From Bradyrhizobium sp. ORS 278 (GTDB taxonomy: Bacteria; Pseudomonadota; Alphaproteobacteria; Rhizobiales; Xanthobacteraceae): 64,000 nt of DNA. The translations under genes and the position numbers were made by a program. A model generated the notes under the pieces. The model made no database searches, was not told where the DNA came from, and saw nothing but the letters and a program-made list of their open reading frames with translations. Below are positions 29,353-39,232 of the stretch, one piece after another (positions within the stretch are counted from its first letter, which is position 1; each line of letters starts with the position of its first letter). The DNA lies in contig NC_009445.1 in assembly GCF_000026145.1 (NCBI RefSeq), forward strand, positions 558,001-622,000, in the 5' to 3' direction.

Positions 29353-30438
29353 TCACGCCGCCGCGCCTTGCGCGGCGAGCTGCGCCGCCTGGTGCTCCGT
29401 GGTGAGCGCGTCGACCAGCTCGCCAAGCGCTTCGCCGGCAATCACCTGCGGCAGCTTGTAGAGCGTCAGGTTGATTCGGTGGTCGGTGACGCGCCCTTGC
29501 GGGAAATTGTAGGTGCGGATGCGTTCGGAGCGGTCGCCGGAGCCGACCTTCTCCTTGCGCTCGGCGGAGCGCGCGGCGTCGACCTTCTGCCGCTCGGCGT
29601 CGTAGATGCGCGAGCGCAAAATGTTCATCGCCGACGCCCGGTTCTTATGCTGCGAGCGGCTGTCCTGCATCATCACCACGATGCCGGTCGGAATGTGGGT
29701 GATGCGGATCGCCGATTCGGTCTTGTTGACGTGCTGGCCGCCCGCGCCTTGCGCCCGCATGGTCTCGATGCGCAGATCGTCCTGCTTGATGTCGACGTCG
29801 ACGTCCTCGATCTCCGGCAGCACGGCCACCGTCGCCGCCGAGGTGTGGATGCGGCCCTGCGTCTCGGTGTCGGGCACGCGCTGCACGCGGTGGACGCCGG
29901 ATTCGAATTTCAGCTTGGCGAACGCGCCGCGGCCCTGCACCTCGGCGATGATTTCCTTGTAGCCGCCGACGGTGCCCTCTGACGCCGAGATCACCTCGAC
30001 CTTCCAGCCCTGCAAGCTCGCGAAGCGCTCGTACATCCGGAACAGATCGCCGGCGAACAGAGAGGCCTCGTCGCCGCCGGTGCCGGCGCGGATTTCGAGC
30101 ACGACGTTGCGATCGTCCATCGCGTCCTTGGGCAGGAGCGCGATGCGGATCTTCTGCTCCAGCTCGCCGCGGCGCGCGACCAGCTCGTCGCGCTCGCTCT
30201 CCGCCATCGCGCGCATCTCGGCATCGGTGTCGGGATCGGCGATCAGCGCCTCAGTGTCGGCGAGTTCTTTGACGCCCGCACGATAAGCCTTCACGGCGTC
30301 GATCAGCGGATTGAGCTCGGCGAGCTCGCGGGTGATCTGCACGTAGCGGTCGGAGTTGACCTGGCCGAGCAGCTCCGCCTCCAGCGAGGCGTGATGCGCG
30401 AGCAGGACGTCCAGTTTGGCTTCGGGAAGCGACGACAT
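29353..30438 (-). CDS. prfA: Peptide chain release factor 1
   Basis: 361 residues. Recognises UAA and UAG stop codons and triggers peptide release. The catalytic GGQ is in [20 protein letters not shown] (near residue 230), and the anticodon-like region [20 protein letters not shown] is RF1-type. The ATG at 30438 follows the standard [10 protein letters not shown] start; the open frame to 30582 upstream is untranslated leader. The adjacent prmC methylates this protein. Confidence 0.98.
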   Translation of the reverse strand: MSSLPEAKLDVLLAHHASLEAELLGQVNSDRYVQITRELAELNPLIDAVKAYRAGVKELADTEALIADPDTDAEMRAMAESERDELVARRGELEQKIRIALLPKDAMDDRNVVLEIRAGTGGDEASLFAGDLFRMYERFASLQGWKVEVISASEGTVGGYKEIIAEVQGRGAFAKLKFESGVHRVQRVPDTETQGRIHTSAATVAVLPEIEDVDVDIKQDDLRIETMRAQGAGGQHVNKTESAIRITHIPTGIVVMMQDSRSQHKNRASAMNILRSRIYDAERQKVDAARSAERKEKVGSGDRSERIRTYNFPQGRVTDHRINLTLYKLPQVIAGEALGELVDALTTEHQAAQLAAQGAAA

Positions 30439-30500
30439 GATGTAATCTGATGTAGGAGCAAACGATACGAACGGAAGTCGCGCGGGCCGCGGCTGGCCCG

Positions 30501-32768
30501 CTACAGCGCGAGGCCTTCGCTCTCGGCGAACTCGGTCAGCTTCTGCCGCATCGATATGCTGCCGGCCGGCGTCGCCAGCCACTCGGCCATCTTGGCTTCA
30601 GCCTTGGCGGCGTCGAGCTCTAGGATCATCGCCTTCACCGGCCCATGCGCGGTCGCCGACAGCGACAGCGAGCGGTAGCCGAGCGCGATCAGCGCCAGCG
30701 CGCCGATCGGCTTGGAGGCCATCTCGCCGCAGAGCGACACTGACCGCTTGGCCGCCTTGGCCTTGCGCACGATCTCCTGCAGCGCACGCAGGATCGGCGT
30801 CGATAGCGTGTCGAAGCGCTCGGAAACCTTGGCATTGCCGCGGTCGACGGCGAACAGGAACTGGAACAGGTCGTTGGAGCCGACCGAAATGAAGTCGACC
30901 TTCGCCAGCAGCTCGTCCATCTGGTACAGCAGCGCCGGGACCTCGAGCATGGTGCCGATGTCGACGCGCTCCGGCAGCGTGTGGCCATGCTGGCGCAGGT
31001 AAGTCAGCTCGCGCTCGACGATCGCCTTTGCCGTGTCGAACTCGGCGACCTCCGAGATCATCGGGAACATGATGCGCAACGAGCGGCCGCCGCCGGCGCG
31101 CAGCAGCGCGCGGATCTGGCCGCGCAGCAGGCCCGGGCGATCGAGCCCGAGGCGGATCGCGCGCCAGCCGAGCGCCGGATTCTCCTCGATCACCGTCTCC
31201 ATGTAGGGCAGCGCCTTGTCGCCGCCGATGTCGAGTGTCCGGAACGTGACAGGCTTCGAGCCGGCCGCGTCGAGGACCGTGCGATACAGCGCCAGCTGGT
31301 CACTGGAGCGCGGCAGGCTGGCCGACACCATGAACTGCAGCTCGGTGCGGAACAGGCCGATGCCGGCGCTGCCGGTGTCCTCGATATGCGGCAGGTCGAT
31401 CACGAGGCCGGCATTGATCATCAGCTCGACCGGCTGGCCGTCCTTTGTCTTGCACGGCTTGTTGCGCAGCTCGCTGTATTGCGCCTGCCTGCGGGCGCGG
31501 AAGCGCACCCGCTCGGCATAGGCGGACTCGATCTCCGCCGACGGCCGCACATAGATCGAGCCGGAGGTGCCGTCGACGATGATGGCGTCGCCGGGATCAG
31601 CGATGCCGGGCGCGTTCGGCACCTCGCCGACCGCGGGGATGCCGAGCGCGCGGGCGACGATCGCGACATGCGAGTTGGCGGTGCCTTCCTCCAGCACCAG
31701 GCCGCGCAGACGCTTGCGATCGTAGTCCAGCAGCGCCGCCGGGCCCATCGCGCGGGCGATCAGGATGGCGTTGTCGGGCAGGTGATCGCGACTCGGCGCA
31801 TGGTCCTGCCCGACCAGTTGGCGCAGCAGCCGGTAGCCGAGATCCTCGAGATCGTGCAGACGTTCGCGCAAATACGGATCGGTCGAACGCAGCATGCGGG
31901 CGCGGGTGTCGGACTGCACGCGCTCGACCGCGGCCTCGGCGGTCAGGCCGGTCGCGACCGCTTCATGCAGCTTGTGCGACCAGCCCTGGTCGTTGGCGAA
32001 CATCCGATAAGCTTCCAGCACCTCGCGGTGCTCGCCGCCGTCGGCGACGTCGCCGCGCTCCAGCATGCGGTCGAGATCGGCGCGCAACTTGACCAGCGCG
32101 GCGTCGAGCCGCTTGATCTCCTTCGGCAGGTCCTCGGCGATGTAGTTGTTGACGACCACGCGCGGCTCGTGGAGGACGACATGTCCGAGCGCGATGCCGT
32201 CCGACAGCACCGCCCCGGTCTTGTGCACCGAGTGCCGCACGGCCGGCTCGGCACCTGGCTGTGCGAGGGCCGCGAGCTCGCCCGAGGCGATCATCTCGGC
32301 GAGCACCATCGCGGTGGTCTGCAGCGCTTCGACCTCTTCCTCGACATAGGTGCGCTTGGCGCGGTTCTGCACCACGAGCACGCCGAGCGTGTTGCCGGCG
32401 CGCAGGATCGGCACGCCCAGGAAGGAGTGGTAGATTTCCTCGCCAGTCTCCGGGCGATACGAGAAGGCCGGGTGATTCTGCGCGTCGCTCAAATTGAGCG
32501 GGGTGGCCTCGCTGGCGACGAGGCCGACCAGACCTTCATGGGCGCTCAGCACCGTCATGTGGACGGCGTCGCGGTTCAGACCTTCGGTGGCGTAGAGTTC
32601 GAGCGTGTTGTCGACGCGCAGCACATAAACCGAGCAGACTTCCGCGACCATGTTGGCCGCGATGAGCACCACGATCTTGTCGAGCCGCTCCTGTGCCGAG
32701 ACCTGCTCCGCCATGGTCTCGCGAAGCCGTCTGAGCAGGACGCGGGGGCCTCCCGACGTGCTTCGCAT
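30501..32768 (-). CDS. ptsP: Nitrogen PTS enzyme I (PEP-protein phosphotransferase)
   Basis: About 755 residues. An N-terminal GAF domain (about 15-155, [26 protein letters not shown] at its start) is followed by the enzyme I phosphotransferase core. The phospho-histidine is in [19 protein letters not shown], the PEP-binding stretch [12 protein letters not shown] follows, and [11 protein letters not shown] and [18 protein letters not shown] complete the TIM barrel. The GAF plus EI arrangement is the PtsP form that passes phosphate to NPr and EIIANtr and links nitrogen status to carbon and potassium regulation; its partners are not in this window. The ATG at 32768 has GGGGG about 10 bases upstream. 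Confidence 0.96.
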   Translation of the reverse strand: MRSTSGGPRVLLRRLRETMAEQVSAQERLDKIVVLIAANMVAEVCSVYVLRVDNTLELYATEGLNRDAVHMTVLSAHEGLVGLVASEATPLNLSDAQNHPAFSYRPETGEEIYHSFLGVPILRAGNTLGVLVVQNRAKRTYVEEEVEALQTTAMVLAEMIASGELAALAQPGAEPAVRHSVHKTGAVLSDGIALGHVVLHEPRVVVNNYIAEDLPKEIKRLDAALVKLRADLDRMLERGDVADGGEHREVLEAYRMFANDQGWSHKLHEAVATGLTAEAAVERVQSDTRARMLRSTDPYLRERLHDLEDLGYRLLRQLVGQDHAPSRDHLPDNAILIARAMGPAALLDYDRKRLRGLVLEEGTANSHVAIVARALGIPAVGEVPNAPGIADPGDAIIVDGTSGSIYVRPSAEIESAYAERVRFRARRQAQYSELRNKPCKTKDGQPVELMINAGLVIDLPHIEDTGSAGIGLFRTELQFMVSASLPRSSDQLALYRTVLDAAGSKPVTFRTLDIGGDKALPYMETVIEENPALGWRAIRLGLDRPGLLRGQIRALLRAGGGRSLRIMFPMISEVAEFDTAKAIVERELTYLRQHGHTLPERVDIGTMLEVPALLYQMDELLAKVDFISVGSNDLFQFLFAVDRGNAKVSERFDTLSTPILRALQEIVRKAKAAKRSVSLCGEMASKPIGALALIALGYRSLSLSATAHGPVKAMILELDAAKAEAKMAEWLATPAGSISMRQKLTEFAESEGLAL

Positions 32769-33069
32769 GTGGCACAATCCCCCTTCCTGGGGCCAGACCG
32801 GCGCGCGGCCGAGCTGGCGCTAAAGTCGCGAAATCGAACAGCTTTCTTGATTCCATGCTGCCGCACCCTGAAAGTGCCGGCCCGAATCAGGACAACCATC
32901 ACTGGAGCACAGTTCGCGGCAGCCATCCTGCGAGGCGTATAGCGAATTAGGGCTTGTTTTGCCAAGCAAAACGCCTGCCAGCGGCGGCGACGTCAACGGC
33001 TTTCGCGCACGTCTGCGCGATGTCCCGCTGTTACGAAACGGGACACCGGGCGTGACGGGGGAGAATTTT

Positions 33070-34326
33070 CTAGGCCTGGTCCAATCCGTAGAGCGTATGC
33101 AGCGTGCGGACGGCCAGCTCGGTATAGGCGGCGTCGATCAGCACCGAGAACTTGATCTCGGAGGTCGTGATCGCGCGAATGTTGATGTTGCGGGCGGCGA
33201 GCGCCGCAAAACCCTTGGCGGCGACCCCGGCATGGCTGCGCATGCCCGAGCCGATCACCGACACCTTGGCGACGTCGGTAGCGGCGTCCATGCGCTGGTA
33301 TCCGATCTTGTCCTTGGCCGCCGTGATGGTCTCGCGGGCCCGATTATAGTCGGTCGCCGGCACGGTGAAGGTCAGGTCGGTGGTCTTGCCGTCCTCGGAG
33401 ACGTTCTGGACGATCATGTCGACGTTGATGTTGGCATCCGCCAGCGGCCCGAAGATCGAGGCGGCGATCCCCGGCTTGTCCTCGATCTGGCGCACCGAGA
33501 TCTGGGCCTCGTCCTTGGAGAAGGCGATGCCGGTCACGACGTGATTTTCCATGATTTGTTCCTCGCTGCAGATCAGCGTCCCCGGCGGCTGGTTGGCGTG
33601 CGGGTCGATATCCTCGGGCTTGTCGAATGAGGAGCGGACGAAGATCGGCATGTTGTGGACCATGCCCAGTTCCACCGAGCGGACCTGCAGCACCTTGGCG
33701 CCCTGGGACGCCAGCTCCAGCATGTCCTCGAAGGCGATCTTGTCCAGCCGCTTGGCCTTGGGCACCACGCGGGGATCGGTGGTGTAGACGCCGTCGACGT
33801 CGGTATAGATGTCACAGCGGTCGGCCTTGATGGCCGCGGCGATCGCGACCGCAGAAGTATCCGAGCCGCCACGGCCAAGCGTGGTGATTCGTCCGGTCTC
33901 GGCATTGATGCCCTGGAAGCCGGCAATGACCGCGACCTCCTTGCGCTCCTGGAACCGCTGGATCAGCTCGGAACCGTCGATGCCGACGATTCGCGCCGAG
34001 GCATGGGCGTCGCTGGTCTTGATCGGGATCTGCCAGCCCTGCCAGGAGCGGGCCTGGATGCCCATGCTCTGCAGCACGATCGCGAGCAGGCCCGACGTGA
34101 CCTGCTCGCCCGAGGCCACCACGGCGTCGTATTCGCGCGCGTCATGCATCGGCGACGCTTCGGTGCACCAGGCGACCAATTCGTTGGTCTTGCCGGACAT
34201 CGCCGAGACCACGACGGCAACCTCATGCCCCGCGTCGACCTCGCGCTTGACGTGGCGCGCGACGTTGCGGATGCGGTCGATGTTGGCGACGGAGGTGCCG
34301 CCGAATTTCAGCACGAGGCGACCCAT
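33070..34326 (-). CDS. lysC: Aspartate kinase
   Basis: 418 residues. Phosphorylates aspartate, the first step of Lys/Thr/Met synthesis. LVLKFGGTSVANIDRIRNVA opens it, and GRGGSDTSAVAIAAAIKADRC is the nucleotide-binding region. The C-terminal third has two ACT repeats (VTGIAFSKDEAQISVRQIEDKPG and VSVIGSGMRSHAGVAAKGF) that bind feedback amino acids. Length fits the class II ASK alpha-type. It lies 300 bases downstream of ptsP's upstream flank, in the conserved ubiG-lysC-ptsP-prfA-prmC neighbourhood. Confidence 0.97.
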   Translation of the reverse strand: MGRLVLKFGGTSVANIDRIRNVARHVKREVDAGHEVAVVVSAMSGKTNELVAWCTEASPMHDAREYDAVVASGEQVTSGLLAIVLQSMGIQARSWQGWQIPIKTSDAHASARIVGIDGSELIQRFQERKEVAVIAGFQGINAETGRITTLGRGGSDTSAVAIAAAIKADRCDIYTDVDGVYTTDPRVVPKAKRLDKIAFEDMLELASQGAKVLQVRSVELGMVHNMPIFVRSSFDKPEDIDPHANQPPGTLICSEEQIMENHVVTGIAFSKDEAQISVRQIEDKPGIAASIFGPLADANINVDMIVQNVSEDGKTTDLTFTVPATDYNRARETITAAKDKIGYQRMDAATDVAKVSVIGSGMRSHAGVAAKGFAALAARNINIRAITTSEIKFSVLIDAAYTELAVRTLHTLYGLDQA

Positions 34327-34472
34327 GACGACGCGCTCATTCCCAGCAGGAGGATAAGTTGACCGGCCGGGCGCGAAAGCGGAGGCGCATCAGCCGAAAC
34401 GCGCGTATACATAGCGCCGCGGCCGGGGGCAAGACGGTTCCTTGTGGTGATGGAGTGGGGTAGAGGACTGGT

Positions 34473-34940
34473 ATGGCGCGTTATATCGACGAAATCCTGC
34501 AACCCGGCGAGAAGGTGCTGTATTCGACCAACGCACACTGGATGTTCTATCTGCCGGCGATCGGGGCCTGGATCGTCGTGTTCGGATTGATCGTCCTGTC
34601 GCGGATGACCGTGAACGATAATCTCGTGATGCTGTGCCTGGCGACCGCCGCCGTGATGGCTGTGGTGGCATTGTACTGGACGGTGCGGGCCTGGTTCCAC
34701 CGCCTGACGACGGAGACCGACGTCACCAATCGCCGCGTCGTCCACAAGACCGGTTTCATCCGCCGCCGGACCTTCGAGATGGCGCTCGACAAGGTCGAGA
34801 GCGTCGACGTCAACCAGACCATCATGGGACGTATTCTCAACTACGGCGACGTCACCATCCTGGGCGTCGGCGAAGGCAAGGAAACCATTTCGACCATCGC
34901 GGAGCCGCTGGCGTTTCGCAACGCCATCACGGCGCGATAG
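34473..34940 (+). CDS. Bacterial PH-domain membrane protein
   Basis: 155 residues. Two membrane segments (about 25-45 and 52-72) precede a bacterial pleckstrin homology (bPH2) domain reading TTETDVTNRRVVHKTGFIRRRTFEMALDKVESVDVNQTIMGRILNYGDVTILGVG. Family proteins are membrane-associated, of unknown role. It sits between lysC (divergent) and ubiG, 40 bases upstream of ubiG on the same strand. Confidence 0.9.
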   Translation: MARYIDEILQPGEKVLYSTNAHWMFYLPAIGAWIVVFGLIVLSRMTVNDNLVMLCLATAAVMAVVALYWTVRAWFHRLTTETDVTNRRVVHKTGFIRRRTFEMALDKVESVDVNQTIMGRILNYGDVTILGVGEGKETISTIAEPLAFRNAITAR

Positions 34941-34980
34941 CCCGCCCGGACGGTCCAGCTTCGATCATGAGTATGCAGCG

Positions 34981-35742
34981 ATGACAATGTCTCAGGATTC
35001 CCGCAGTACGCCCGGCTCGACGGTCGATCCGGCCGAGATTGCGAAATTCTCCAAACTGTCGGAGACCTGGTGGGACCCCAAGGGCAAGATGGCGCCCTTG
35101 CACAAGATCAACCCGCTGCGCCTGACCTATATCCGCGACGCCGCCTGCCGGAAGTTCGAGCGCAACGCCAAGAGCCTCAACTGCCTGTCGGGTCTGCGCA
35201 TGCTCGACATCGGCTGCGGCGCCGGCCTGTTGTGCGAGCCGTTCACGCGCCTCGGCGCGCAGGTCGTCGGCGTCGATCCCTCCGCGAGCAACATCGCCGC
35301 CGCCAAGCTGCACGCCGAGAAGGGCCATATGTCGATCGACTACCGCTGCACGACCATCGAAGAGATGGATCCGCGCGAGCGCTTCGACATCGTGCTGGCG
35401 ATGGAGGTCGTCGAGCACGTCACCGATGTCGGCGCCTTCCTCGGCCGCTGCGCCGCCGTGCTGAAGCCGGGCGGCCTGATGGTGGTCTCGACCCTGAACC
35501 GCAACTGGAAGAGCTTCGCGCTCGCCATCGTCGGCGCCGAATATGTCCTGCGCTGGCTGCCGCGCGGGACGCATGAATGGAGCAAGTTCGTCACTCCCGA
35601 CGAGCTGACCAAATATCTCCTCGACAACCGCCTCGTCATCACCGAGCAGAGCGGCGTCGTCTACAGCCCGTTCGCCGACCGCTGGAGCCTGTCCAGCGAC
35701 ATGGACGTGAACTACATGGTGGTCGCCGAGCAGATGGTCTGA
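34981..35742 (+). CDS. ubiG: Ubiquinone biosynthesis O-methyltransferase
   Basis: A 253-residue class I SAM methyltransferase catalysing both O-methylations of ubiquinone synthesis. FSKLSETWWDPKGKMAPLHKINPLRLTYI is the conserved N-terminal UbiG motif. SAM motif I is MLDIGCGAGLLCEPFTRLGA, followed by VDPSASNIAAAKLHAE and VLAMEVVEHVTD. The C-terminal region GTHEWSKFVTPDEL is also UbiG-type. The start is the ATG at 34981 or 34987. Confidence 0.97.
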   Translation: MTMSQDSRSTPGSTVDPAEIAKFSKLSETWWDPKGKMAPLHKINPLRLTYIRDAACRKFERNAKSLNCLSGLRMLDIGCGAGLLCEPFTRLGAQVVGVDPSASNIAAAKLHAEKGHMSIDYRCTTIEEMDPRERFDIVLAMEVVEHVTDVGAFLGRCAAVLKPGGLMVVSTLNRNWKSFALAIVGAEYVLRWLPRGTHEWSKFVTPDELTKYLLDNRLVITEQSGVVYSPFADRWSLSSDMDVNYMVVAEQMV

Positions 35743-35778
35743 TCAGCTCTGACTTGGATCGTCTGCCGCTCCATATAC

Positions 35779-35814
35779 GGTGTCGTCCCTGCGAACGCAG
35801 GGACCCATAACCAC
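35779..35814 (+). repeat. REP-type palindrome, left arm flanking the GIY-YIG gene
   Basis: A 36-base unit (ggtgtcgtccctgcgaacgc... ending cataaccac) that is the exact reverse complement of 36162-36197. An additional gggttagggg (about 35823-35832) has its complement cccctaaccc at 36141-36150, so the mirror symmetry extends inward. Confidence 0.92.
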
Positions 35815-35834
35815 AGGGAGGGGTTAGGGGCACG

Positions 35835-36116
35835 CTAGGAGACTAGGCCGCTGAGATCGCGCCATTCGAGATTGTCGCGCTCGATCAGCTCGATCTTCCA
35901 GTCGCGCTTCCAGCGCTTGAGCTGTTTCTCGCGAGTGATCGCTTCTTCGACGGCGGCGTAGGTTTCGACGTAGACGAGGCGGAAAACGCCATATTTTTTG
36001 ACGAAGTCCGAGCCTTGGCCTTTTCGATGTTGCTCAAGTCGTGTTCGGATCGAGTTCGTCACGCCGATATACAGCGTGCCGTGCCGTCCACTCGCGAGGA
36101 TATAGACGTAGTACAT
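35835..36116 (-). CDS. GIY-YIG nuclease family protein
   Basis: A 93-residue single-domain GIY-YIG endonuclease. MYYVYILASGRHGTLYIGVTNSIRTRLEQHR holds the first two catalytic tyrosines (YVYI and LYIG) and the catalytic Arg. The conserved Glu is in ITREKQLKRWKRDWKIELIERDN. Proteins of this size (UPF0213/COG2827 type) have no defined role. It is bracketed by inverted 36-bp repeats (35779-35814 and 36162-36197) with 20 and 45 bases between gene and repeats, an arrangement that looks like a mobile cassette. Confidence 0.88.
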   Translation of the reverse strand: MYYVYILASGRHGTLYIGVTNSIRTRLEQHRKGQGSDFVKKYGVFRLVYVETYAAVEEAITREKQLKRWKRDWKIELIERDNLEWRDLSGLVS

Positions 36117-36161
36117 CGCCGCACCATCGCGTGGATGGATCCCCTAACCCAATTGAAGCCG

Positions 36162-36197
36162 GTGGTTATGGGTCCCTGCGTTCGCAGGGACGACACC
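36162..36197 (-). repeat. REP-type palindrome, right arm flanking the GIY-YIG gene
   Basis: Exact reverse complement, over 36 bases, of the unit at 35779-35814. The internal hairpin is GGGTCCCTGCG/CGCAGGGAC. The pair frames the GIY-YIG gene with opposite polarity. Confidence 0.92.
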
Positions 36198-36350
36198 GTT
36201 TTTGCGGCGCGAGCGTACCACAACGCGCCGAGAATGCCTGCCCTTCGACGAGAGCTGCAATCCTGACATGCGGCTGAACCGCCACAAGCGCTGTTGACCC
36301 GGCGCTCCGCCCTCGCCACGGTGCCGGCCTCACCGCGGCGTAGTCACCCC

Positions 36351-37250
36351 ATGCTCTCCATCACCTCGCTCTGGATCCCGTTCACGCTGGTTGCCGCAGC
36401 CGGCCAGGTCGCGCGCAATGCGATGCAGCGGTCGTTGACGGCGAAGCTCGGCACCTGGGGCGCGACCAATATCCGTTTTCTGTTTGGGTTTCCGTTCTCG
36501 CTGGTGTTCCTGAGCATGGTGCTGGTGGCGACCGGGGATCATCTGCCATGGCCGCCGGCGTCGTTCTGGCCGTGGCTGCTGCTCGGCGCGCTCAGCCAGA
36601 TCGTTGCCACCGGCCTGATGCTGCTGGCGATGACCGATCGCTCCTTCGTGGTCACCACGGCCTATCTGAAGACCGAGGCGATCCAGACCGCGATCTTCGG
36701 CTTCATCTTCCTCGGCGATCCGCTGTCGTTGCCGAAACTGGTGGCCATCCTGATTGCGACGATCGGCGTGGTCATCACCGCGCTCAGGCCTGGCGGCGAG
36801 AAGAGCTTTGCGGAGCTGAAACCGACCGTGACAGGCCTGGTCGCGGCCGCGGCCTTTGCGCTGTCGGCGGTCGGCTACCGAGGCGCCATCATCGCGGTCC
36901 AGGGCGTCAGCTTCGTGACCGCGGCCTCCACCACGCTGGTCGCGGGCCTGTTCGTGCAGACGGCGATCCTGACCGTCTATCTGCTGGCGCGGGCGCCGGA
37001 CATCCTGCGCGGGATCCTGTCGTTGTGGCGGCCGTCGATGATGGCGGGCTTTGTCGGCGCCTTTGCCTCGCAGTTCTGGTTCCTGGCGTTTGCGCTGACC
37101 GCGGCCGCGAATGTCCGAACCTTGGCGCTGATCGAGGTGCTGTTCGCGCAGGGCGTGTCGTACTACTCGTTCAAGCAGCCGGTCTCGCTGCGCGAGCTCT
37201 GCGGCATCGCGCTGATCGTCGCCGGCGTGGCGCTGTTGATCGCGGTGTAG
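36351..37250 (+). CDS. EamA/DMT-family permease
   Basis: 299 residues with ten predicted membrane helices in two EamA repeats. Landmarks are LWIPFTLVAAAGQVARNAMQRSL, IVATGLMLLAMTDRSFVVTTAYLKTEAIQTAIFGFIFLGD (end of repeat one) and VRTLALIEVLFAQGVSYYSFKQPVSLRELCGIALIVAGVALL (end of repeat two). Substrate unknown. The ATG at 36351 starts just before the first helix; the frame can be read back to 36294. It ends at 37250, immediately against the convergent short EamA gene. Confidence 0.85.
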   Translation: MLSITSLWIPFTLVAAAGQVARNAMQRSLTAKLGTWGATNIRFLFGFPFSLVFLSMVLVATGDHLPWPPASFWPWLLLGALSQIVATGLMLLAMTDRSFVVTTAYLKTEAIQTAIFGFIFLGDPLSLPKLVAILIATIGVVITALRPGGEKSFAELKPTVTGLVAAAAFALSAVGYRGAIIAVQGVSFVTAASTTLVAGLFVQTAILTVYLLARAPDILRGILSLWRPSMMAGFVGAFASQFWFLAFALTAAANVRTLALIEVLFAQGVSYYSFKQPVSLRELCGIALIVAGVALLIAV

Positions 37251-37694
37251 TCAGCCCTTGATGGCGATCAGCACGGCGCCTGCTGCGATCAGGGCAATGC
37301 CAGTCCAGCCCTGCAGGCTCGGACGCTCACCGAGAAAGACCGCGCCGAACAGCGCGACGAGCACGACGCTGAGCTTGTCGATCGGCGCGACCAGCGTCGC
37401 CGGTCCAAGTTTGAGAGCGCGGAAATAGCACAGCCAAGATGCGCCGGTGCCGAGGGCTGAGAGCGTCAGGAAGATCCAGCTCTTCGTCGAGATCGGCCCC
37501 GGAGTGGTGAGCTGGCCGGTCGCGAACAGGATCAGCGCCAAGGTCACCAGCACGATGGCGGTGCGGATGAGCGTCGCGAGGTCGGAGTTGAGGCCCTCGA
37601 CGCCGACCTTGGCGAAAATCGCGGTGAGCGCCGCGAACAACGCGGAGAGCAGGGCCCAGAGTTGCCACGAGGAGGAGAGGGGGGACATCGTCAT
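37251..37694 (-). CDS. Single-repeat EamA/EmrE-type small membrane protein
   Basis: 147 residues with five hydrophobic segments: a single EamA repeat instead of the usual two, ending ALFGAVFLGERPSLQGWTGIALIAAGAVLIAI. Single-repeat EamA proteins assemble as dual-topology or homodimers in the membrane and export small molecules. It is not a truncated relic, since it has a complete start, signature and stop. It sits tail-to-tail with the ten-helix permease, with no bases between the stop codons. Confidence 0.85.
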   Translation of the reverse strand: MTMSPLSSSWQLWALLSALFAALTAIFAKVGVEGLNSDLATLIRTAIVLVTLALILFATGQLTTPGPISTKSWIFLTLSALGTGASWLCYFRALKLGPATLVAPIDKLSVVLVALFGAVFLGERPSLQGWTGIALIAAGAVLIAIKG

Positions 37695-37735
37695 CTCCCG
37701 GAGGAAGGTCGCAGTTCAGGTCGATCTATATCAAC

Positions 37736-37811
37736 CGTCATTGCGAGCGCAGCGAAGCAATCCAGGGCTGTGGACGGGACTCTGGATTGCTTCGCTGCGC
37801 TCGCAATGACG
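37736..37811. repeat. 30-bp perfect inverted repeat, copy 2
   Basis: Arms 37736-37765 and 37782-37811 are identical to those of the copies at 7804 and 58554; the spacer (37766-37781) differs. Found between the small EamA gene and the DUF1178 operon. Confidence 0.92.
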
Positions 37812-37874
37812 AAGAGATTGCCGAGATCGTGTGCGCATCACTGGCGGGTTGTCGCCGATGACGAGCCCAGCTCG

Positions 37875-38357
37875 TCAATTCCGGTCGTCCGGCAGCACCG
37901 GGATCGGGGCGACCTCGATGCCTTCCTCGATCAGCTCGCGCGCCTCGTCGAGCGAAGCCTCGCCGTAGATCGGCCGATGCTCGGTCTCGCCGTAGTGCAT
38001 CTTGCGCGCCTCGGTCGGGAAGCGCTCGCCGACATCGTCGGCGTTCTTGACGATATGGTCGCGCAGCTCCTTGAGCTTGGCGCGCAGCTCGCGCTCCTGC
38101 GCCATCAGCAGCGACGTCGGTCCGGGCGGAATCACCTCCTGCGTCGGCACCGGCGCGGGAGCGGCGGGCACAGGCAGCGTCTCGCGGCCCTTCTTGCTGA
38201 CGATGCGCGGCGCCATGATCGCCTTCTCGACCTTGGTCGAGCCGCAGGCCGGGCATTCCACCAGCTTGCGCTTCACCTGAGAGTCGTAGGCCGAGGAGCT
38301 CTGAAACCAGCTTTCGAACGAATGATCACGCTCGCAGCGCAGCGCATAGCGGATCAT
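37875..38357 (-). CDS. DUF1178 zinc-ribbon-like protein
   Basis: 160 residues. MIRYALRCERDHSFESWFQSSSAYD opens the family pattern, with a zinc-finger-like pair (CERDH and CPACGS). The middle is Pro/Ala-rich, and the conserved C-terminal part reads VKNADDVGERFPTEARKMHYGETEHRPIYGEA. Function unknown. The ATG (complement of 38355-38357) overlaps the nitrilase stop by 4 bases, so it is the last gene of a three-gene coupled operon. Confidence 0.92.
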   Translation of the reverse strand: MIRYALRCERDHSFESWFQSSSAYDSQVKRKLVECPACGSTKVEKAIMAPRIVSKKGRETLPVPAAPAPVPTQEVIPPGPTSLLMAQERELRAKLKELRDHIVKNADDVGERFPTEARKMHYGETEHRPIYGEASLDEARELIEEGIEVAPIPVLPDDRN

Positions 38358-39232
38358 GCCGAGCCCCGCACGAGGTGCAGATAGTCCGGTCCGCCCTTGG
38401 GATCGGCGATACCGAACCGGCGGCCGTGCTGCAGGGAAGGAATGGTCTGGCGCACGCTCTCGACCCTGGAGGGATCGATGCGCGCCAGGATGACGCCGGG
38501 CTCGACGCCGCCCTCGGCGAGGATCTCGCCCCAGGGATCGATGATCAGCGAATGGCCGAAGGTCTCGCGCTTGTTCTCGTGCAGGCCGCATTGCGCGGCG
38601 GCGAACACGAAGCAGCCGGTCTCGATGGCGCGGGCGCGCAGCAAGGTGTGCCAGTGGGCCTCGCCGGTCTTGCGGGTGAACGCCGAGGGCACGCTGATGA
38701 ACGACGCGCCGCTCTCGGCGAGCGCGCGATACAGCGCCGGAAAGCGGACGTCGTAGCAGATCGTCAGGCCCAGCCGGCCCCACGGCAGATCCGAGATCAC
38801 CGCCGTTTCGCCCGGCTGATAGTTCGCGGACTCGCGATAGCTCTCACCGCCCGGCAGGTCGATGTCGAACATGTGGATCTTGTCGTAGCTCGCCAGCACC
38901 TGGCCGTCGGGCCCGATCAGGAACGAGCGGTTCACGGCCTTCTCGGCCGAGAAGCGCAGCGCCAGCGATCCGATGTGCAGATGGATGTTCAGCTCCTTGG
39001 CGAGCGCGCGATAGGCCTTCAGCGAGGGATCTTCCTCCTCGCTCTTGAGCTGCTCGAACAGCGCCGTCCGGTTGAGCTGCATCATGTTGCTCACTTCCGG
39101 CGTCTGGACGTATTGCGCGCCCTGCGCGACCGCTTCCCGGATCAGCCTGGTGCCCTGCTCGAGGCTCGGCTCGGGCAACAGCGCGGTGCGCATCTGCACC
39201 ATGGCGGCGGTAAAGCTGCGGTCGTTGCTCAT
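38354..39232 (-). CDS. Carbon-nitrogen hydrolase (nitrilase superfamily)
   Basis: 292 residues with the catalytic triad Glu in VQTPEVSN (about 46), Lys in SYDKIHMFD and Cys in LTICYDVRFP. GESYRESANYQPGE and the end of the fold (GEILAEGGVEPGVILARID) fit the Nit1/Nit2 branch, whose members hydrolyse omega-amides and deaminated glutathione. That role suits its place between glutaredoxin and DUF1178, but the substrate is inferred. It overlaps both neighbours by 4 bases. Confidence 0.93.
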   Translation of the reverse strand: MSNDRSFTAAMVQMRTALLPEPSLEQGTRLIREAVAQGAQYVQTPEVSNMMQLNRTALFEQLKSEEEDPSLKAYRALAKELNIHLHIGSLALRFSAEKAVNRSFLIGPDGQVLASYDKIHMFDIDLPGGESYRESANYQPGETAVISDLPWGRLGLTICYDVRFPALYRALAESGASFISVPSAFTRKTGEAHWHTLLRARAIETGCFVFAAAQCGLHENKRETFGHSLIIDPWGEILAEGGVEPGVILARIDPSRVESVRQTIPSLQHGRRFGIADPKGGPDYLHLVRGSA

